Shown in pieces: positions 10,465-20,532 of a DNA stretch of 64,000 nucleotides; position 1 is the first letter of the stretch; the number at the start of each line of letters is the position of its first letter. The position numbers and the translations under genes are program-made. The notes below the pieces were generated by a model, which did no database searches, had not been told where the DNA came from, and saw only the letters and a program-made list of their open reading frames with translations. The DNA comes from Xylophilus sp. Leaf220 (GTDB lineage Bacteria; Pseudomonadota; Gammaproteobacteria; Burkholderiales; Burkholderiaceae_C): positions 143,787 through 207,786 of the forward strand of contig NZ_LMKO01000026.1 of the NCBI RefSeq assembly GCF_001421705.1, read 5' to 3'.

Positions 10465-12165
10465 GTGACCCAGCCCACTCCCGCCATCGTTGCCCAGCGC
10501 GCCGTGCGTCGATTGCCGCGGTGGGCGCTGTTGCTGTTCTGCATCGCCTACGTGCTGCCGGGTTTCGTGGGGCGCGGCCCCTGGAAGAACGCCGATATCG
10601 CGGCCTTCGGCTACATGCAGGAGCTGGCGCAGGGCCATACCGGCTGGCTGCATCCGGTGCTGGGCGGCATGGCGCCGGAATCCGACGGCCTGTTGCCCTA
10701 CTGGCTGGGCGCCTGGGCGATCCACCTCGCGCCCGCGGGTTTTTCCCCTGACCTGGCCGCACGAGTTCCGTTCGGCCTGCTGCTGGCACTGACGCTGACG
10801 GCCACCTGGTACGGCGTGTACTACCTGGCGCTCGATCGCCGGGCGCAGCCGGTGGCCTTCGCCTTCGGCGGCGAGGCACAGCCGAAGGACTATGCACGGG
10901 CGGTCGCAGACGGCGGCCTGCTGGCGCTGATCGCCTGCCTGGGCCTGGCGCAGCTCTCGCACGAGGCGACGGCACACCTCACCCAGCTGGCGTTCGGCTC
11001 TCTCGCCTTCTTCGCGATCGCCGCCTCGCCCTACCGGGTGCGCTGGGCGGCCGGCAGCCTGGCGGTCGGCCTGGCCGGCTTGGTGCTCTCGGGCGCGCCC
11101 GCGCTGGCCGTGTTCTTCGGGCTGGGTGCGGCACTGCTCGCCATGCTGGAAATGCGCCAGGCCGAATCCGATGCACCGGCCCTGCGCGCCTGGGCCGGCA
11201 TCGCGCTGGGCATCACCGGTCTCGCGGCCCTGGTCGGCTGGATGCTGGATGTGTGGGAATGGCGGATGGTGGCGCCCTCGGCGGCCGACCGCAGCTGGCA
11301 GAGCCTCGGCCGCCTGCTGCTGTGGTTCACCTGGCCGACGTGGCCGCTGGCGCTGTGGACGCTCTGGCGCTGGCGGCGGCAGCTGGCTTCGCCCGAGGTG
11401 CACCGGCACCTGGCCGTCCCGGCCTGGTTCGCCCTGGTGGCGATCAGCGCGACCCTCACCACCCTGCCCTCCGACCGGGCGCTGTTGCTGGGCCTGCCGG
11501 CACTGGCCGCGCTGGCGGCGTTCGCATTGCCGACGCTCAGCCGCAGCCTCTCGGCGTTGGTGGACTGGTTCACCCTGCTTTTCTTTTCCGGCTCGGCCAT
11601 CGTCATCTGGATCATCTGGCTGGCGATGCAGACCGGCTTTCCGCGCCAGCCGGCGGCCAACGTGGCGAAGCTCGCACCCGGCTTCACCGCGAGCTTCTCG
11701 ATCGGCGCACTCGTCCTGGCGCTGGCGGCGACCCTGGCCTGGGCCTGGCTGGTGCGCTGGCGCATCGGCCGGCACCAGGCGGCGCTGTGGAAGAGCGTAG
11801 TGCTGCCGGCCGGCGGCGCTGCGCTGTGCTGGCTGCTGCTGATGACGCTGTGGCTGCCGCTGCTCGACTACGCCCGCAGCTATGCGCCGCAGGTCGACCA
11901 GTCGATCGCCGTCATGGGACGGCCGACCTGCCTGAGCTTCCACGGCTTCAGCCGCGCCCAGGTGGCGGCCTTCCAGTACCACGGCGACCTGCGCCTGGAG
12001 CCTGCGACCGGTGACGGGCACTGCGGATGGCTGGCGGTGGATACCGATTCCGTGTCGACGCTGTCCACGGTGACCGATACCGCACGGTGGAGCCTGGTGG
12101 CCACGGTCGCCCGGCCGGCGGACCGCAAGGACACGATCCAGATCTACCGCTACCTGGGAAGCTGA
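10465..12165 (+). CDS. Polytopic membrane protein, GT-C / glycosyltransferase 39-like
   Basis: 566-residue inner-membrane protein with about 10-12 hydrophobic segments. The first is LLFCIAYVLPGF (near residue 25), followed by a periplasmic loop GRGPWKNADIAAFGYM and then a GLLPYWLGAWA block. This order resembles the ArnT/PMT (GT-C) family, where an acidic residue in the first loop is catalytic; here it would be the Asp of NADIAAF. The C-terminal part is a soluble domain of about 80 residues. The substrate cannot be named. Translation starts at GTG 10465. The gene lies 5 bp before the MATE gene, so the two probably form an operon. Confidence 0.7.
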   Translation: MTQPTPAIVAQRAVRRLPRWALLLFCIAYVLPGFVGRGPWKNADIAAFGYMQELAQGHTGWLHPVLGGMAPESDGLLPYWLGAWAIHLAPAGFSPDLAARVPFGLLLALTLTATWYGVYYLALDRRAQPVAFAFGGEAQPKDYARAVADGGLLALIACLGLAQLSHEATAHLTQLAFGSLAFFAIAASPYRVRWAAGSLAVGLAGLVLSGAPALAVFFGLGAALLAMLEMRQAESDAPALRAWAGIALGITGLAALVGWMLDVWEWRMVAPSAADRSWQSLGRLLLWFTWPTWPLALWTLWRWRRQLASPEVHRHLAVPAWFALVAISATLTTLPSDRALLLGLPALAALAAFALPTLSRSLSALVDWFTLLFFSGSAIVIWIIWLAMQTGFPRQPAANVAKLAPGFTASFSIGALVLALAATLAWAWLVRWRIGRHQAALWKSVVLPAGGAALCWLLLMTLWLPLLDYARSYAPQVDQSIAVMGRPTCLSFHGFSRAQVAAFQYHGDLRLEPATGDGHCGWLAVDTDSVSTLSTVTDTARWSLVATVARPADRKDTIQIYRYLGS

Positions 12166-12170
12166 GCAAG

Positions 12171-13565
12171 GTGGCGACAGTTCTGCATTGGCGGTCTCGC
12201 GCCGCGTCGGTCTGGGGGGAGCTGCCCGCCATCGCACGGCATGCCGGCACCGTGCTGGCCGGCCAGTGGGCGGTCATGGCTTTCGGCGTGACGGACACCG
12301 TGGTGGCGGGCCGCCATTCGGATGCCGCGCTGGCGGCCCTGGCGGTCGGCAGCGCGATCTTCGTCAGCGTCTATGTCGCCTTGATGGGCGTGGTGCAGGC
12401 CCTGCTGCCGGTGTGGGCCGAGTTGCACGGGGCGCATCGCTATCCCGCGATCGGCCGCTCGGTGCGCCAGTCGCTCTACATCTGCGGCGCCACCAGCGTC
12501 GCGGGCATGGCGCTGTTGCTGTCCCCGGCCCCGCTGCTGCAGTGGGCCGACGTGCCGGTAGCGCTGCGCAGCGACGTGGTCCGCTACCTGGGCGTACTGG
12601 CGCTCGGCCTGCCGGCGGCACTGCTTTTCCGCGTCTACAGCACCCTCAACCAGAGCCTGGGGCGGCCGTTGCTGATCACCTGGTTGCAGGTGGGGTCGCT
12701 GGCGCTCAAGGTGCCGCTCACCGTATGGCTGACGTTGGGCGGCGGTGGCATGCCGGCGCTGGGCGTCACCGGCTGCGCCTGGGCGACGATCGTCGTGCAC
12801 TTCCTGCTGCTGGCGATCGGGCTGTGGCTGCTGCGCACCCAGCCGCTCTACAGGCCCTATGCCTTCTGGAAGCGCATGGAGGCACCCGATGCGGTGCAGT
12901 TGAAGGCTTTCGCGCGCCTGGGCGTTCCGGCCGGGCTGGCGATCCTGGTGGAGATCACCTCGTTCACCCTGATGGCGCTGCTGATCGCCCGCCAGGGCAC
13001 GGTGGCCGCGGCCTCGCACCAGGTGGCGAGCAACCTGGCGGCGGTGCTCTACATGGTGCCGCTGTCGATCGCGATCGCCACCAGTGCCCGGGTCGGGTAT
13101 TGGCTGGGCGCCGGGCAGGCGCAGCGGGCCAGCGCGGCCGTCACCGCCGGACTGGGCACGGCGGGTGTCACCGCGGTGCTGCTGGCCAGCATGCTGTGGA
13201 GCGCCCGCAACGTCGTCGCGGGCCTCTACACCAGCGTTCCGGCCGTCGCGCAGACGGCGGCGATGTTGCTCGGCTGGGTGGCGCTGTACCACTGCGCCGA
13301 TGCGCTGCAAAGCGTCAGCGTGTTCGTGCTGCGCTGCTACCGGGTCACGGTGAAGCCGCTACTGGTGTACTGCGTGCTGCTGTGGGGCGTGGGCACCGGC
13401 GGCGGCTACGTCCTGGCCTATGGCGGCTGGCACGGCCTGGGACCCTGGCCCTCGCCCGAGACCTTCTGGATCACCAGCGCGGCGGCCCTGGCGGTCACGG
13501 CGGTCCTGTTCCTGTTGATCGTGCGCCGCGCGGTACGCACCGCCATCACGCTTCCGGCGGAGTAG
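12171..13565 (+). CDS. MATE family efflux transporter
   Basis: 464-residue membrane protein with 12 predicted helices in two halves, typical of multidrug and toxic compound extrusion carriers. Recognisable parts include WAVMAFGVTDTVVAGR near the N-terminus, RVYSTLNQSLGRPL in the first half and ASHQVASNLAAVLYMVPLSI in the second. I place the start at GTG 12171, five bases after the preceding stop. The frame is open further upstream, but that stretch overlaps the preceding gene. The substrate is unknown. Its end overlaps the convergent phoR gene by 20 bp. Confidence 0.88.
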   Translation: MATVLHWRSRAASVWGELPAIARHAGTVLAGQWAVMAFGVTDTVVAGRHSDAALAALAVGSAIFVSVYVALMGVVQALLPVWAELHGAHRYPAIGRSVRQSLYICGATSVAGMALLLSPAPLLQWADVPVALRSDVVRYLGVLALGLPAALLFRVYSTLNQSLGRPLLITWLQVGSLALKVPLTVWLTLGGGGMPALGVTGCAWATIVVHFLLLAIGLWLLRTQPLYRPYAFWKRMEAPDAVQLKAFARLGVPAGLAILVEITSFTLMALLIARQGTVAAASHQVASNLAAVLYMVPLSIAIATSARVGYWLGAGQAQRASAAVTAGLGTAGVTAVLLASMLWSARNVVAGLYTSVPAVAQTAAMLLGWVALYHCADALQSVSVFVLRCYRVTVKPLLVYCVLLWGVGTGGGYVLAYGGWHGLGPWPSPETFWITSAAALAVTAVLFLLIVRRAVRTAITLPAE

Positions 13566-14979
13566 TCGCCGTGCGCAGCCGGTCGCCGGGCAACACCAGC
13601 GCGAAGGTGGAGCCCTGCCCCGGCTGGCTGTCGATCCGCAGCTTGCCGCCGTGGCGCTGCATCACGTGCTTGACGATCGCCAGGCCCAGCCCGGTGCCGC
13701 CGGTCTCGCGCGAGCGGCTTCGGTCGACCCGGTAGAAGCGCTCGGTCAGCCGCGGAATGTGTTCCGACGCGATGCCCGGTCCGCTGTCGCGTACCGCGAA
13801 CTCCGCATCGCCCACCGGGCCGCGGGCCGAATCCGCCTCCTGCAGCACCGTCCAGCTCACGGTGATCGTGCCGCCGGCCGGGGTGTAGCGCACCGCGTTG
13901 CCCAGCAGGTTCGACATCGCGCTCTGCAACTCGGTCTGCGCGCCCAGGATGCTGCCGGTGGCGGCCATTTCCTGCGCCGTGGGGAACACTATGGTGTGGT
14001 TGCGGCCCAGCACGCTGCTGAGCGCGGTGGCCTCCTGCTGGCAATGCGCCAGCAGGGCCTGCACCGGCACCTGCCCGCCCCGCCCGGGTGGCGGGCTGCC
14101 TTCCAGCCGCGACAGCGTCAGCAGGTCGCTCACCACCGACTGCATCCGGGCCGCCTGCTGCGCCATCAAGCCGAGGTAGTGGGTACGCTCCTGCTCGTCG
14201 AGCTGCAGGGTCTGCAGGGTTTCGACGAAGCCGATCAATACGGTGAGCGGCGTGCGCACCTCGTGCGAGACGTTGGCCACGAAATCGCGGCGCATCGCAT
14301 CGGCCTGCTCGACCGCGGTGATGTCGCGCGACAGCAGCAAGGAGCGCCCCTTGCCGTAGAGATGCAGTTGCACCGACAGCCTGGCTGCCCGGCCGCTGCC
14401 GCCCAGACGCGCATGCATCACGACCTCGGTGGCGTAGTTGCCCGCGGCCATGTAGGCGGCGAATGCCGGGTCGCGCACCAGGTTGCCGATCGACTGCAGC
14501 ATGTCGCGCTTGACGTCGATGCCGAAGTGATCGGCGGCGGTCTGGTTGCACCATTCGATGTGCATCGCTTCGTCGAGCAGGATCACGCCGTTGGGCGATG
14601 CCTGGAGCGCGGCCAGGATTTCCTCGAGCCGGTCGCGGCTCTCCGCCAGGCGCCGCTCCGACTCCCGGGTGCGGCGCCGCATCCGGTCGGCGGCTTCGCC
14701 CCACAGGCCGTTCAGGGACGGTGCCGCGGCGGCGGTCGCCTCTTCGTTGCGCAGCCAGACCAGTACCCGGCGGGCACGGTACGTATCGATCGCCACCGCG
14801 CTCCAGGTCGCGATCGCGAAGCCCAGGAGCACGCCGGCCAGCACCCAGCCCTCGTGCGTGCCCAGACCGAACGCCTGCGACAGGCCGACATGCAGGCCCA
14901 TCGCCAGCCAGCCGCCCAGGGTCGCGCCGGCGCCCTGCCACGCGAGCAGGGCCAGCAACCGCCTCACCAGAAACGCCAC
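13546..14979 (-). CDS. phoR: Phosphate regulon sensor histidine kinase PhoR
   Basis: Membrane histidine kinase partner of PhoB, 477 residues. Two hydrophobic segments fall within the first 65 residues. A PAS domain follows (SPNGVILLDEAMHIEWCNQ), then the HisKA motif VANVSHEVRTPL with the phospho-His near residue 238. The HATPase_c lobe has NLLGNAVRYTPAGG (N box), DSGPGIASEHIPRL (G1) and GGTGLGLAIVKHV (G2). It is last in the pst-pho run and is probably activity-gated by PstSCAB-PhoU. It overlaps the convergent MATE gene by 20 bp. Confidence 0.96.
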   Translation of the reverse strand: MAFLVRRLLALLAWQGAGATLGGWLAMGLHVGLSQAFGLGTHEGWVLAGVLLGFAIATWSAVAIDTYRARRVLVWLRNEEATAAAAPSLNGLWGEAADRMRRRTRESERRLAESRDRLEEILAALQASPNGVILLDEAMHIEWCNQTAADHFGIDVKRDMLQSIGNLVRDPAFAAYMAAGNYATEVVMHARLGGSGRAARLSVQLHLYGKGRSLLLSRDITAVEQADAMRRDFVANVSHEVRTPLTVLIGFVETLQTLQLDEQERTHYLGLMAQQAARMQSVVSDLLTLSRLEGSPPPGRGGQVPVQALLAHCQQEATALSSVLGRNHTIVFPTAQEMAATGSILGAQTELQSAMSNLLGNAVRYTPAGGTITVSWTVLQEADSARGPVGDAEFAVRDSGPGIASEHIPRLTERFYRVDRSRSRETGGTGLGLAIVKHVMQRHGGKLRIDSQPGQGSTFALVLPGDRLRTATTPPEA

Positions 14980-14997
14980 CTGCTGCGGTCCTGCGGA

Positions 14998-15732
<735 letters not shown>

Positions 15733-15778
15733 GGAACCTGTTTCCTGCCCGGCAGGGGTGAGACGCCGGGCAACGTCC

Positions 15779-16480
15779 TCAGCGCAGGGCCGACTCGATC
15801 TGCTCCATCGAGGTATGGCGCACGTCGGTGCCCTTGACGATGTAGATGATGAACTCGGCGATGTTCTTCGCGTGGTCGCCGATCCGCTCGATCGCCTTCG
15901 CCAGGAACAGCAGGTCGAGGCTGGCGGAGATGGTGCGCGGGTCTTCCATCATGTAGGTGATCAACTTGCGCACGAAGCCGTCGAACTCGCGGTCGATCAG
16001 GTCGTCTTCCTTCAGGATCGCCAGCGCCGCGGCGGTGTCGAGGCGCGCGAACGCATCCAGTGCGCGGCGCATCAGGGCCGACGCCAGCTCCGCCGCCACG
16101 CGCAGGTCGGACGAGGGCAGCGCACGGGCCGATCCGCTCTCGACGATCGACTTGACCATGCGGGCGATCTTGTTGGCCTCGTCGCCCACCCGCTCCAGGT
16201 TGGCGGTGGTCTTCGAGATGGCGATCAGGAGGCGCAGGTCGCGCGCGGTCGGCTGGCGGCGGGCGATGATCGACGACAGGTCGCGGTCGATCTCGATCTC
16301 CATCGCATTGACGCGCGGCTCGGTCTCGATGACCTCGTCGGCCACCTCGGCGCTGAACTGCGACAGGGCATAGACCGCCTGGCGGATCTGCGACTCGACC
16401 AGGCCGCCGAGCTCCATCACGCGGGTGGAGACGGCGTTGAGCTCGCTGTCGAACTGGGAAGAAAGGTGCTTGTCGGGCAT
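15779..16480 (-). CDS. phoU: Phosphate signalling protein PhoU
   Basis: 233-residue all-helical protein made of two PhoU repeats, each a three-helix bundle with an E/DxxxD-type metal motif. The repeats centre near residues 20-110 (VADEVIETEPRVNAMEIEID) and 120-215 (LKEDDLIDREFDGFVRKL). It dampens PhoR signalling through the Pst transporter and prevents Pi overload. It follows pstB by 13 bp in the usual order pstSCAB-phoU. Confidence 0.97.
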   Translation of the reverse strand: MPDKHLSSQFDSELNAVSTRVMELGGLVESQIRQAVYALSQFSAEVADEVIETEPRVNAMEIEIDRDLSSIIARRQPTARDLRLLIAISKTTANLERVGDEANKIARMVKSIVESGSARALPSSDLRVAAELASALMRRALDAFARLDTAAALAILKEDDLIDREFDGFVRKLITYMMEDPRTISASLDLLFLAKAIERIGDHAKNIAEFIIYIVKGTDVRHTSMEQIESALR

Positions 16481-16493
16481 GTCGGCTCCTGGA

Positions 16494-17276
16494 TCAGCCG
16501 AACCGGCCGGTGATGTAGTCTTCGGTCTCTTTGCGCTGGGGCTTGAAGAACATCTGCTCCGTCTCGCCGAACTCCATCAGGTCGCCCAGGTACATGTAGG
16601 CGGTGTAGTCGCTGCAGCGGGCGGCCTGCTGCATGTTGTGGGTCACGATGACCACGGTGTAGTCGCTCTTGAGTTCGGCGATCAGCTCCTCGACCTTGGC
16701 GGTCGAGATCGGGTCGAGCGCCGAGCACGGCTCGTCGAGCAGCAGCACCTCGGGCTTGATCGCGATGCCGCGTGCGATGCACAGCCGCTGCTGCTGTCCG
16801 CCCGAGAGGCCCGAGCCGCTCTGCTGCAGCTTGTCCTTCACCTCGGTCCAGAGTGCGGCCTTGCGCAGCGCCCACTCGACCCGCTCGTCCATGTCGGTGG
16901 CGTTGAGCCGCTCGAACAGCTTCACGCCGAAGGCGATGTTGTCGTAGATCGACATCGGGAACGGCGTGGGCTTCTGGAAGACCATGCCGATCTTGGCGCG
17001 GATCAGCGCCACGTCCTGCTTGGAGGCCAGCAGGTCCTCGTCGTCGAGCATGATGCGGCCTTCGGCGCGCTGCTCGGGATAGAGCTCGAACATGCGGTTG
17101 AAGGTGCGCAGCAGCGTCGACTTTCCGCAACCGGAAGGCCCGATGAAGGCGGTGACCTTGTTCGCCGGGATTTCCAGGTTGATGTTCTTCAGCGCGTGGA
17201 ACTTGCCGTAGTAGAAGTTCAGGTCGTGCACGGCCAGCTTGGAGCGGCCGGTGGCGGGAGATGCGATCGTCGTCAT
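16494..17276 (-). CDS. pstB: Phosphate ABC transporter ATP-binding protein PstB
   Basis: 260-residue ABC ATPase. It has Walker [17 protein letters not shown], the Q-loop [13 protein letters not shown], signature [14 protein letters not shown], Walker [14 protein letters not shown] and the switch His in VIVTHNMQQ. Two in-frame starts exist: ATG 17300 overlaps the pstA stop, and ATG 17276 has a GGAAAG ribosome-binding site. I chose 17276, which also fits the usual length of about 257. It powers Pi import through PstC and PstA. Confidence 0.97.
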   Translation of the reverse strand: MTTIASPATGRSKLAVHDLNFYYGKFHALKNINLEIPANKVTAFIGPSGCGKSTLLRTFNRMFELYPEQRAEGRIMLDDEDLLASKQDVALIRAKIGMVFQKPTPFPMSIYDNIAFGVKLFERLNATDMDERVEWALRKAALWTEVKDKLQQSGSGLSGGQQQRLCIARGIAIKPEVLLLDEPCSALDPISTAKVEELIAELKSDYTVVIVTHNMQQAARCSDYTAYMYLGDLMEFGETEQMFFKPQRKETEDYITGRFG

Positions 17277-17296
17277 GGAAACGGTTCTTTCCGAAT

Positions 17297-18196
17297 TCAT
17301 TTCTGGCGGGTCAGGACCCGCGCCAGGATGTTGAGGCCGAGCACGGCAGCGGTGATCAGGAACACGCCGGCCCATGCCAGCTGCTGCCAGTTCTCGTACG
17401 GGCTCATCGCGAACTTGAAGATCGTGACCGGCAGGCTGGCCATCGGCTTCGAGAGGTCGGCGTTCCAGAACTGGTTGGAGAGCGCGGTGAACAGCAGCGG
17501 CGCCGTCTCGCCGGCGATCCGTGCCACCGCCAGCAGCACGCCGGTGATGACGCCGGCCCGGGCCGCCCGCAGCGTGACCATCGTGATCACCTTCCACTTG
17601 GGCGTGCCCAGGGCATAGGCCGCTTCCCGCAGGCCCGAAGGGACCAGCAGCAGCATGTTCTCGGTGGTGCGGATCACCACCGGGATCACGATCAGCGCCA
17701 GGGCCACGATGCCGGCGTAGGCCGAGTAGCTGCGAAACCGTGCCACGACCACCGCGTAGACGAAGAGGCCGATCACGATCGACGGTGCCGACAGCAGGAT
17801 GTCGTTGACGAAGCGGGTGAGCGACGCCAGCCAGCCGCGGGTGTCGTACTCGGCCAGGTACACGCCGGCCATGATGCCGATCGGCGTACCGACGAAGGTC
17901 GCCAGGAACACCATGGTGAACGAGCCGAAGATCGCGTTGGCCAGGCCGCCGATCTCGTTGGGCGCCGGGGTGGACTCTGTGAACAGCGCGATGCTCAGGC
18001 CACCGACGCCGAGGCGCACGGTTTCCCACAGGATCCAGACCAGCCAGAACACGCCGAAGGCCATGGCCGCCAGCGAAAGGGCCAGCGCGATGCCGTTGAC
18101 ACGCTTGCGTGCGGCGTAGCGCACCCGGCGCGTCTCGGCGAGGGTGGCCGCGTCGATCAGGCGCTGGCTGGTGGAGACGGATGCGGTCGTGTTCAC
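17297..18196 (-). CDS. pstA: Phosphate ABC transporter permease PstA
   Basis: 299-residue permease with six membrane spans. The binding-protein-dependent transport (EAA) loop is around [20 protein letters not shown]. The start is GTG 18196, overlapping the pstC stop as GTGA, which indicates coupled translation. N-terminal residues before the first span ([19 protein letters not shown]) are cytoplasmic. It forms the membrane channel with PstC. Confidence 0.95.
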   Translation of the reverse strand: MNTTASVSTSQRLIDAATLAETRRVRYAARKRVNGIALALSLAAMAFGVFWLVWILWETVRLGVGGLSIALFTESTPAPNEIGGLANAIFGSFTMVFLATFVGTPIGIMAGVYLAEYDTRGWLASLTRFVNDILLSAPSIVIGLFVYAVVVARFRSYSAYAGIVALALIVIPVVIRTTENMLLLVPSGLREAAYALGTPKWKVITMVTLRAARAGVITGVLLAVARIAGETAPLLFTALSNQFWNADLSKPMASLPVTIFKFAMSPYENWQQLAWAGVFLITAAVLGLNILARVLTRQK

Positions 18197-19218
18197 GACT
18201 TGGCTCCTTCGTTCTTCTGCAGGCGCAGCAGCAACAGCTTGGACATGGTGAGCACGACGAAGGTGATGAAGAACAGCACCAGGCCCAGGTAGATCAGCGA
18301 TGCCTGGTGCAGGCCTTCGCCGGCTTCGGCGAATTCGTTGGCGAGCGCCGAGGTGATGCTGTTGGCCGCCTCGAAGATCGAGAGCGAGTTGAGCTGGTTC
18401 ATGTTGCCGATCACGAAGGTGACGGCCATCGTCTCGCCCAGCGCACGGCCCAGGCCGAGCATGATGCCGCCGAGCACACCGGTCTTGGTGTAGGGCAGCA
18501 CGACGGTGGACACGACCTCCCAGGTGGTGGCGCCCAGGCCGTAGGCCGATTCCTTGAGCAGCGGCGGCGTCACCTCGAACACGTCGCGCATCACCGAAGC
18601 GATGAACGGGATGATCATGATCGCGAGGATGATGCCGGCCGACAGGATGCCGATGCCCACCGGCGGGCCGGAGACGAAGGCGCCCAGGAACGGCACGCCG
18701 GTCAGCAGTTTCTGCAACGGTTGCTGCACGTAGGTCGCCAGGATCGGGCCGAAGACCATCAGGCCCCACATGCCGTAGACGATGGAGGGCACCGCCGCCA
18801 GCAGTTCGATGGCGGTGCCCAGGGGGCGCTTGAGCCAGGCGGGCGACAGCTCGGTCAGGAACAACGCGATGCCGAAGCTCACCGGCACCGCGATCGCCAG
18901 GGCGATGATCGAGGTGGCCAGCGTGCCGTAGATCATCACCAGGCCGCCGTAGTCGTTCTTGACCGGGTCCCACACGCTGCGGGTCAGGAAGGTCAGGCCG
19001 TACTTCTCGATGGAGGGCCAGGCCCCCACAAACAGCGAGCCGAGGATGCCGACCAGCAGGGCCAGGGTCAGCAGCGCTGCGCCCTTGGCGAGCCAGCCGA
19101 ACAGCCGGTCGGCCAGGGTACCGGACAGCAAGGGCCGGTGGACAGGGGGTGGTGTCATGGTGGCACCACGCGCGCCGGCATGTGGCGACGCATGGGTGAC
19201 CGGCAGTGTAGAGGACAC
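18193..19218 (-). CDS. pstC: Phosphate ABC transporter permease PstC
   Basis: 341-residue permease with six or seven spans. The first span is [20 protein letters not shown], and the EAA loop is [20 protein letters not shown]. The start is GTG 19218; ATG 19158 is possible and would drop 20 hydrophilic residues. It follows pstS by 35 bp and overlaps pstA. Confidence 0.94.
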   Translation of the reverse strand: MSSTLPVTHASPHAGARGATMTPPPVHRPLLSGTLADRLFGWLAKGAALLTLALLVGILGSLFVGAWPSIEKYGLTFLTRSVWDPVKNDYGGLVMIYGTLATSIIALAIAVPVSFGIALFLTELSPAWLKRPLGTAIELLAAVPSIVYGMWGLMVFGPILATYVQQPLQKLLTGVPFLGAFVSGPPVGIGILSAGIILAIMIIPFIASVMRDVFEVTPPLLKESAYGLGATTWEVVSTVVLPYTKTGVLGGIMLGLGRALGETMAVTFVIGNMNQLNSLSIFEAANSITSALANEFAEAGEGLHQASLIYLGLVLFFITFVVLTMSKLLLLRLQKNEGAKS

Positions 19219-19253
19219 GGTGGTGGGCTCTCGGCGCGGTGGCTAGGTGCCTA

Positions 19254-20291
19254 TCAGCGGACGGCGACGGTCTTGCCCGACGTGTCCTTGATCGCATCCC
19301 ACGACTTCAGGATCGTGGCCTTGACCGCGTCGGGCATCGGCACGTAGTCCAGGTCGGACGCGGTCTTGTCGCCGCCCTTGTAGGCCCAGTCGAAGAACTT
19401 CAGGGCGGTGGCGGCCTGGGCCGGCTTGTCCTGGCTCTTGTGCATCAGGATGAAGGTGGCGCCGGTGATCGGCCATGCGTCCTTGCCGGGCTGGTTGGTG
19501 AGGATCTGGTAGAAGCTCTTGTTCCAGTCGGCGCCGGCGGCAGCGGCCTTGAAAGCGCTGTCGTCGGGCGACACGGTGCCGCCGTCGGCGTTCTGCAGCT
19601 GGACGTAGTTCATCTTGTTCTGCTTGACGTAGGCGTACTCGACGTAGCCGATCGAGTTGGGCAGGCGGCCTACGAAGGCGGCAACGCCTTCGTTGCCCTT
19701 GCCGCCGGCGCCCGTGGGCCAGTTGACCGCCGTGCCTTCGCCGACCTTGCTCTTCCACTCGGCGTTCACCTTGCTCAGGTAGTTGGTGAAGATGAAGCTG
19801 GTGCCCGAGCCGTCGGCACGGCGCACCGGTGCGATGGCCGCGTCGGGCAGGTTCACGCCGGGGTTGAGCGCCTTGATGGCGGCATCGGTCCAGTTGGTGA
19901 TCTTGCCGAGGTAGATGTCGCCCAGGATCTGGCCGTTGAGCTTGATCTCGCCCGGCTTGATGCCGGCGATGTTCACGACCGGCACCACGCCGCCGATGAC
20001 CGTGGGGAACTGCACCAGGCCCTTGGCCTGCAGTTCCTCGTCCTTCAGCGGGGCGTCGGACGCGCCGAAATCGACCGTCTTGGCGTCGATCTGCTTGATG
20101 CCGGCGCCGGAGCCGACCGATTGGTAGTTGATCTTGACGCCGGTCGCCTTGTTGTAGTCGGCGGCCCACTTGGCGTAGAGCGGGGCGGGGAAGCTGGCAC
20201 CGGCACCGGTGGCTTCGGACTGGGCCCAGGCAGCGGAGAAACCGGTGGCGGCTACGGTGACGGCGAGCATGCGGATCATCGAATTCTTCAT
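19254..20291 (-). CDS. pstS: Phosphate ABC transporter substrate-binding protein PstS
   Basis: Periplasmic Pi-binding protein of 345 residues. The Sec signal peptide runs to about AAWA-QSE (residue 23/24). Pi-contacting motifs are visible: [31 protein letters not shown] and RADGSGTSF. It is the first gene of the pst-pho run. A Pho box with a -10 (20339-20372) lies just upstream and predicts a leader of about 40 nt. Confidence 0.97.
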   Translation of the reverse strand: MKNSMIRMLAVTVAATGFSAAWAQSEATGAGASFPAPLYAKWAADYNKATGVKINYQSVGSGAGIKQIDAKTVDFGASDAPLKDEELQAKGLVQFPTVIGGVVPVVNIAGIKPGEIKLNGQILGDIYLGKITNWTDAAIKALNPGVNLPDAAIAPVRRADGSGTSFIFTNYLSKVNAEWKSKVGEGTAVNWPTGAGGKGNEGVAAFVGRLPNSIGYVEYAYVKQNKMNYVQLQNADGGTVSPDDSAFKAAAAGADWNKSFYQILTNQPGKDAWPITGATFILMHKSQDKPAQAATALKFFDWAYKGGDKTASDLDYVPMPDAVKATILKSWDAIKDTSGKTVAVR

Positions 20292-20338
20292 GGATTTCCT
20301 CGTTGGAACGAACATTGACAGAGCACTGACTGAGGCGG

Positions 20339-20372
20339 ACTTTAGAAAGCGCATGTGACATGCACATGACAA
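20339..20372 (-). promoter_or_regulatory. Pho box and -10 for pstS
   Basis: On the minus strand, TTGTCAT-GTGC-ATGTCAC (20372 to 20355) has the 7-4-7 layout of PhoB sites. Ten bases later comes TAAAGT (20344-20339), a -10-like hexamer. The Pho box replaces a -35. The start site would be near 20332. A weaker repeat pair lies at 20315-20332 but has no suitably placed -10. Confidence 0.88.
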
Positions 20373-20419
20373 AACCCGGGCAAATCGACGATTCCTCCTC
20401 TGGAGAGCGCGGTTCCGGC

Positions 20420-20453
20420 CTGTCACGGTGCTGTCACACGGCCTGCATAGCCT
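20420..20453 (+). promoter_or_regulatory. Pho box and -10 for ppx
   Basis: CTGTCAC-GGTG-CTGTCAC at 20420-20437 is two identical 7-mers with a 4-bp spacer, close to the PhoB consensus. TAGCCT follows after exactly 10 bases (20448-20453). It points at the ppx gene, whose ATG is at 20533. It is back to back with the pstS Pho box, 47 bp away. Confidence 0.85.
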
Positions 20454-20532
20454 GTCCCCCTGGCCCAGGTGCGCTGCTATGCTGCGCCGCACACTTTCCC
20501 CCGCGGCCGCCACCCCTCCCCCCTCATTTCCC

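Noticed and set aside
20315-20332. Second Pho-box-like repeat pair close to pstS
   Set aside because: One half has two mismatches and no -10 lies at the 10-nt distance seen at the other four sites.
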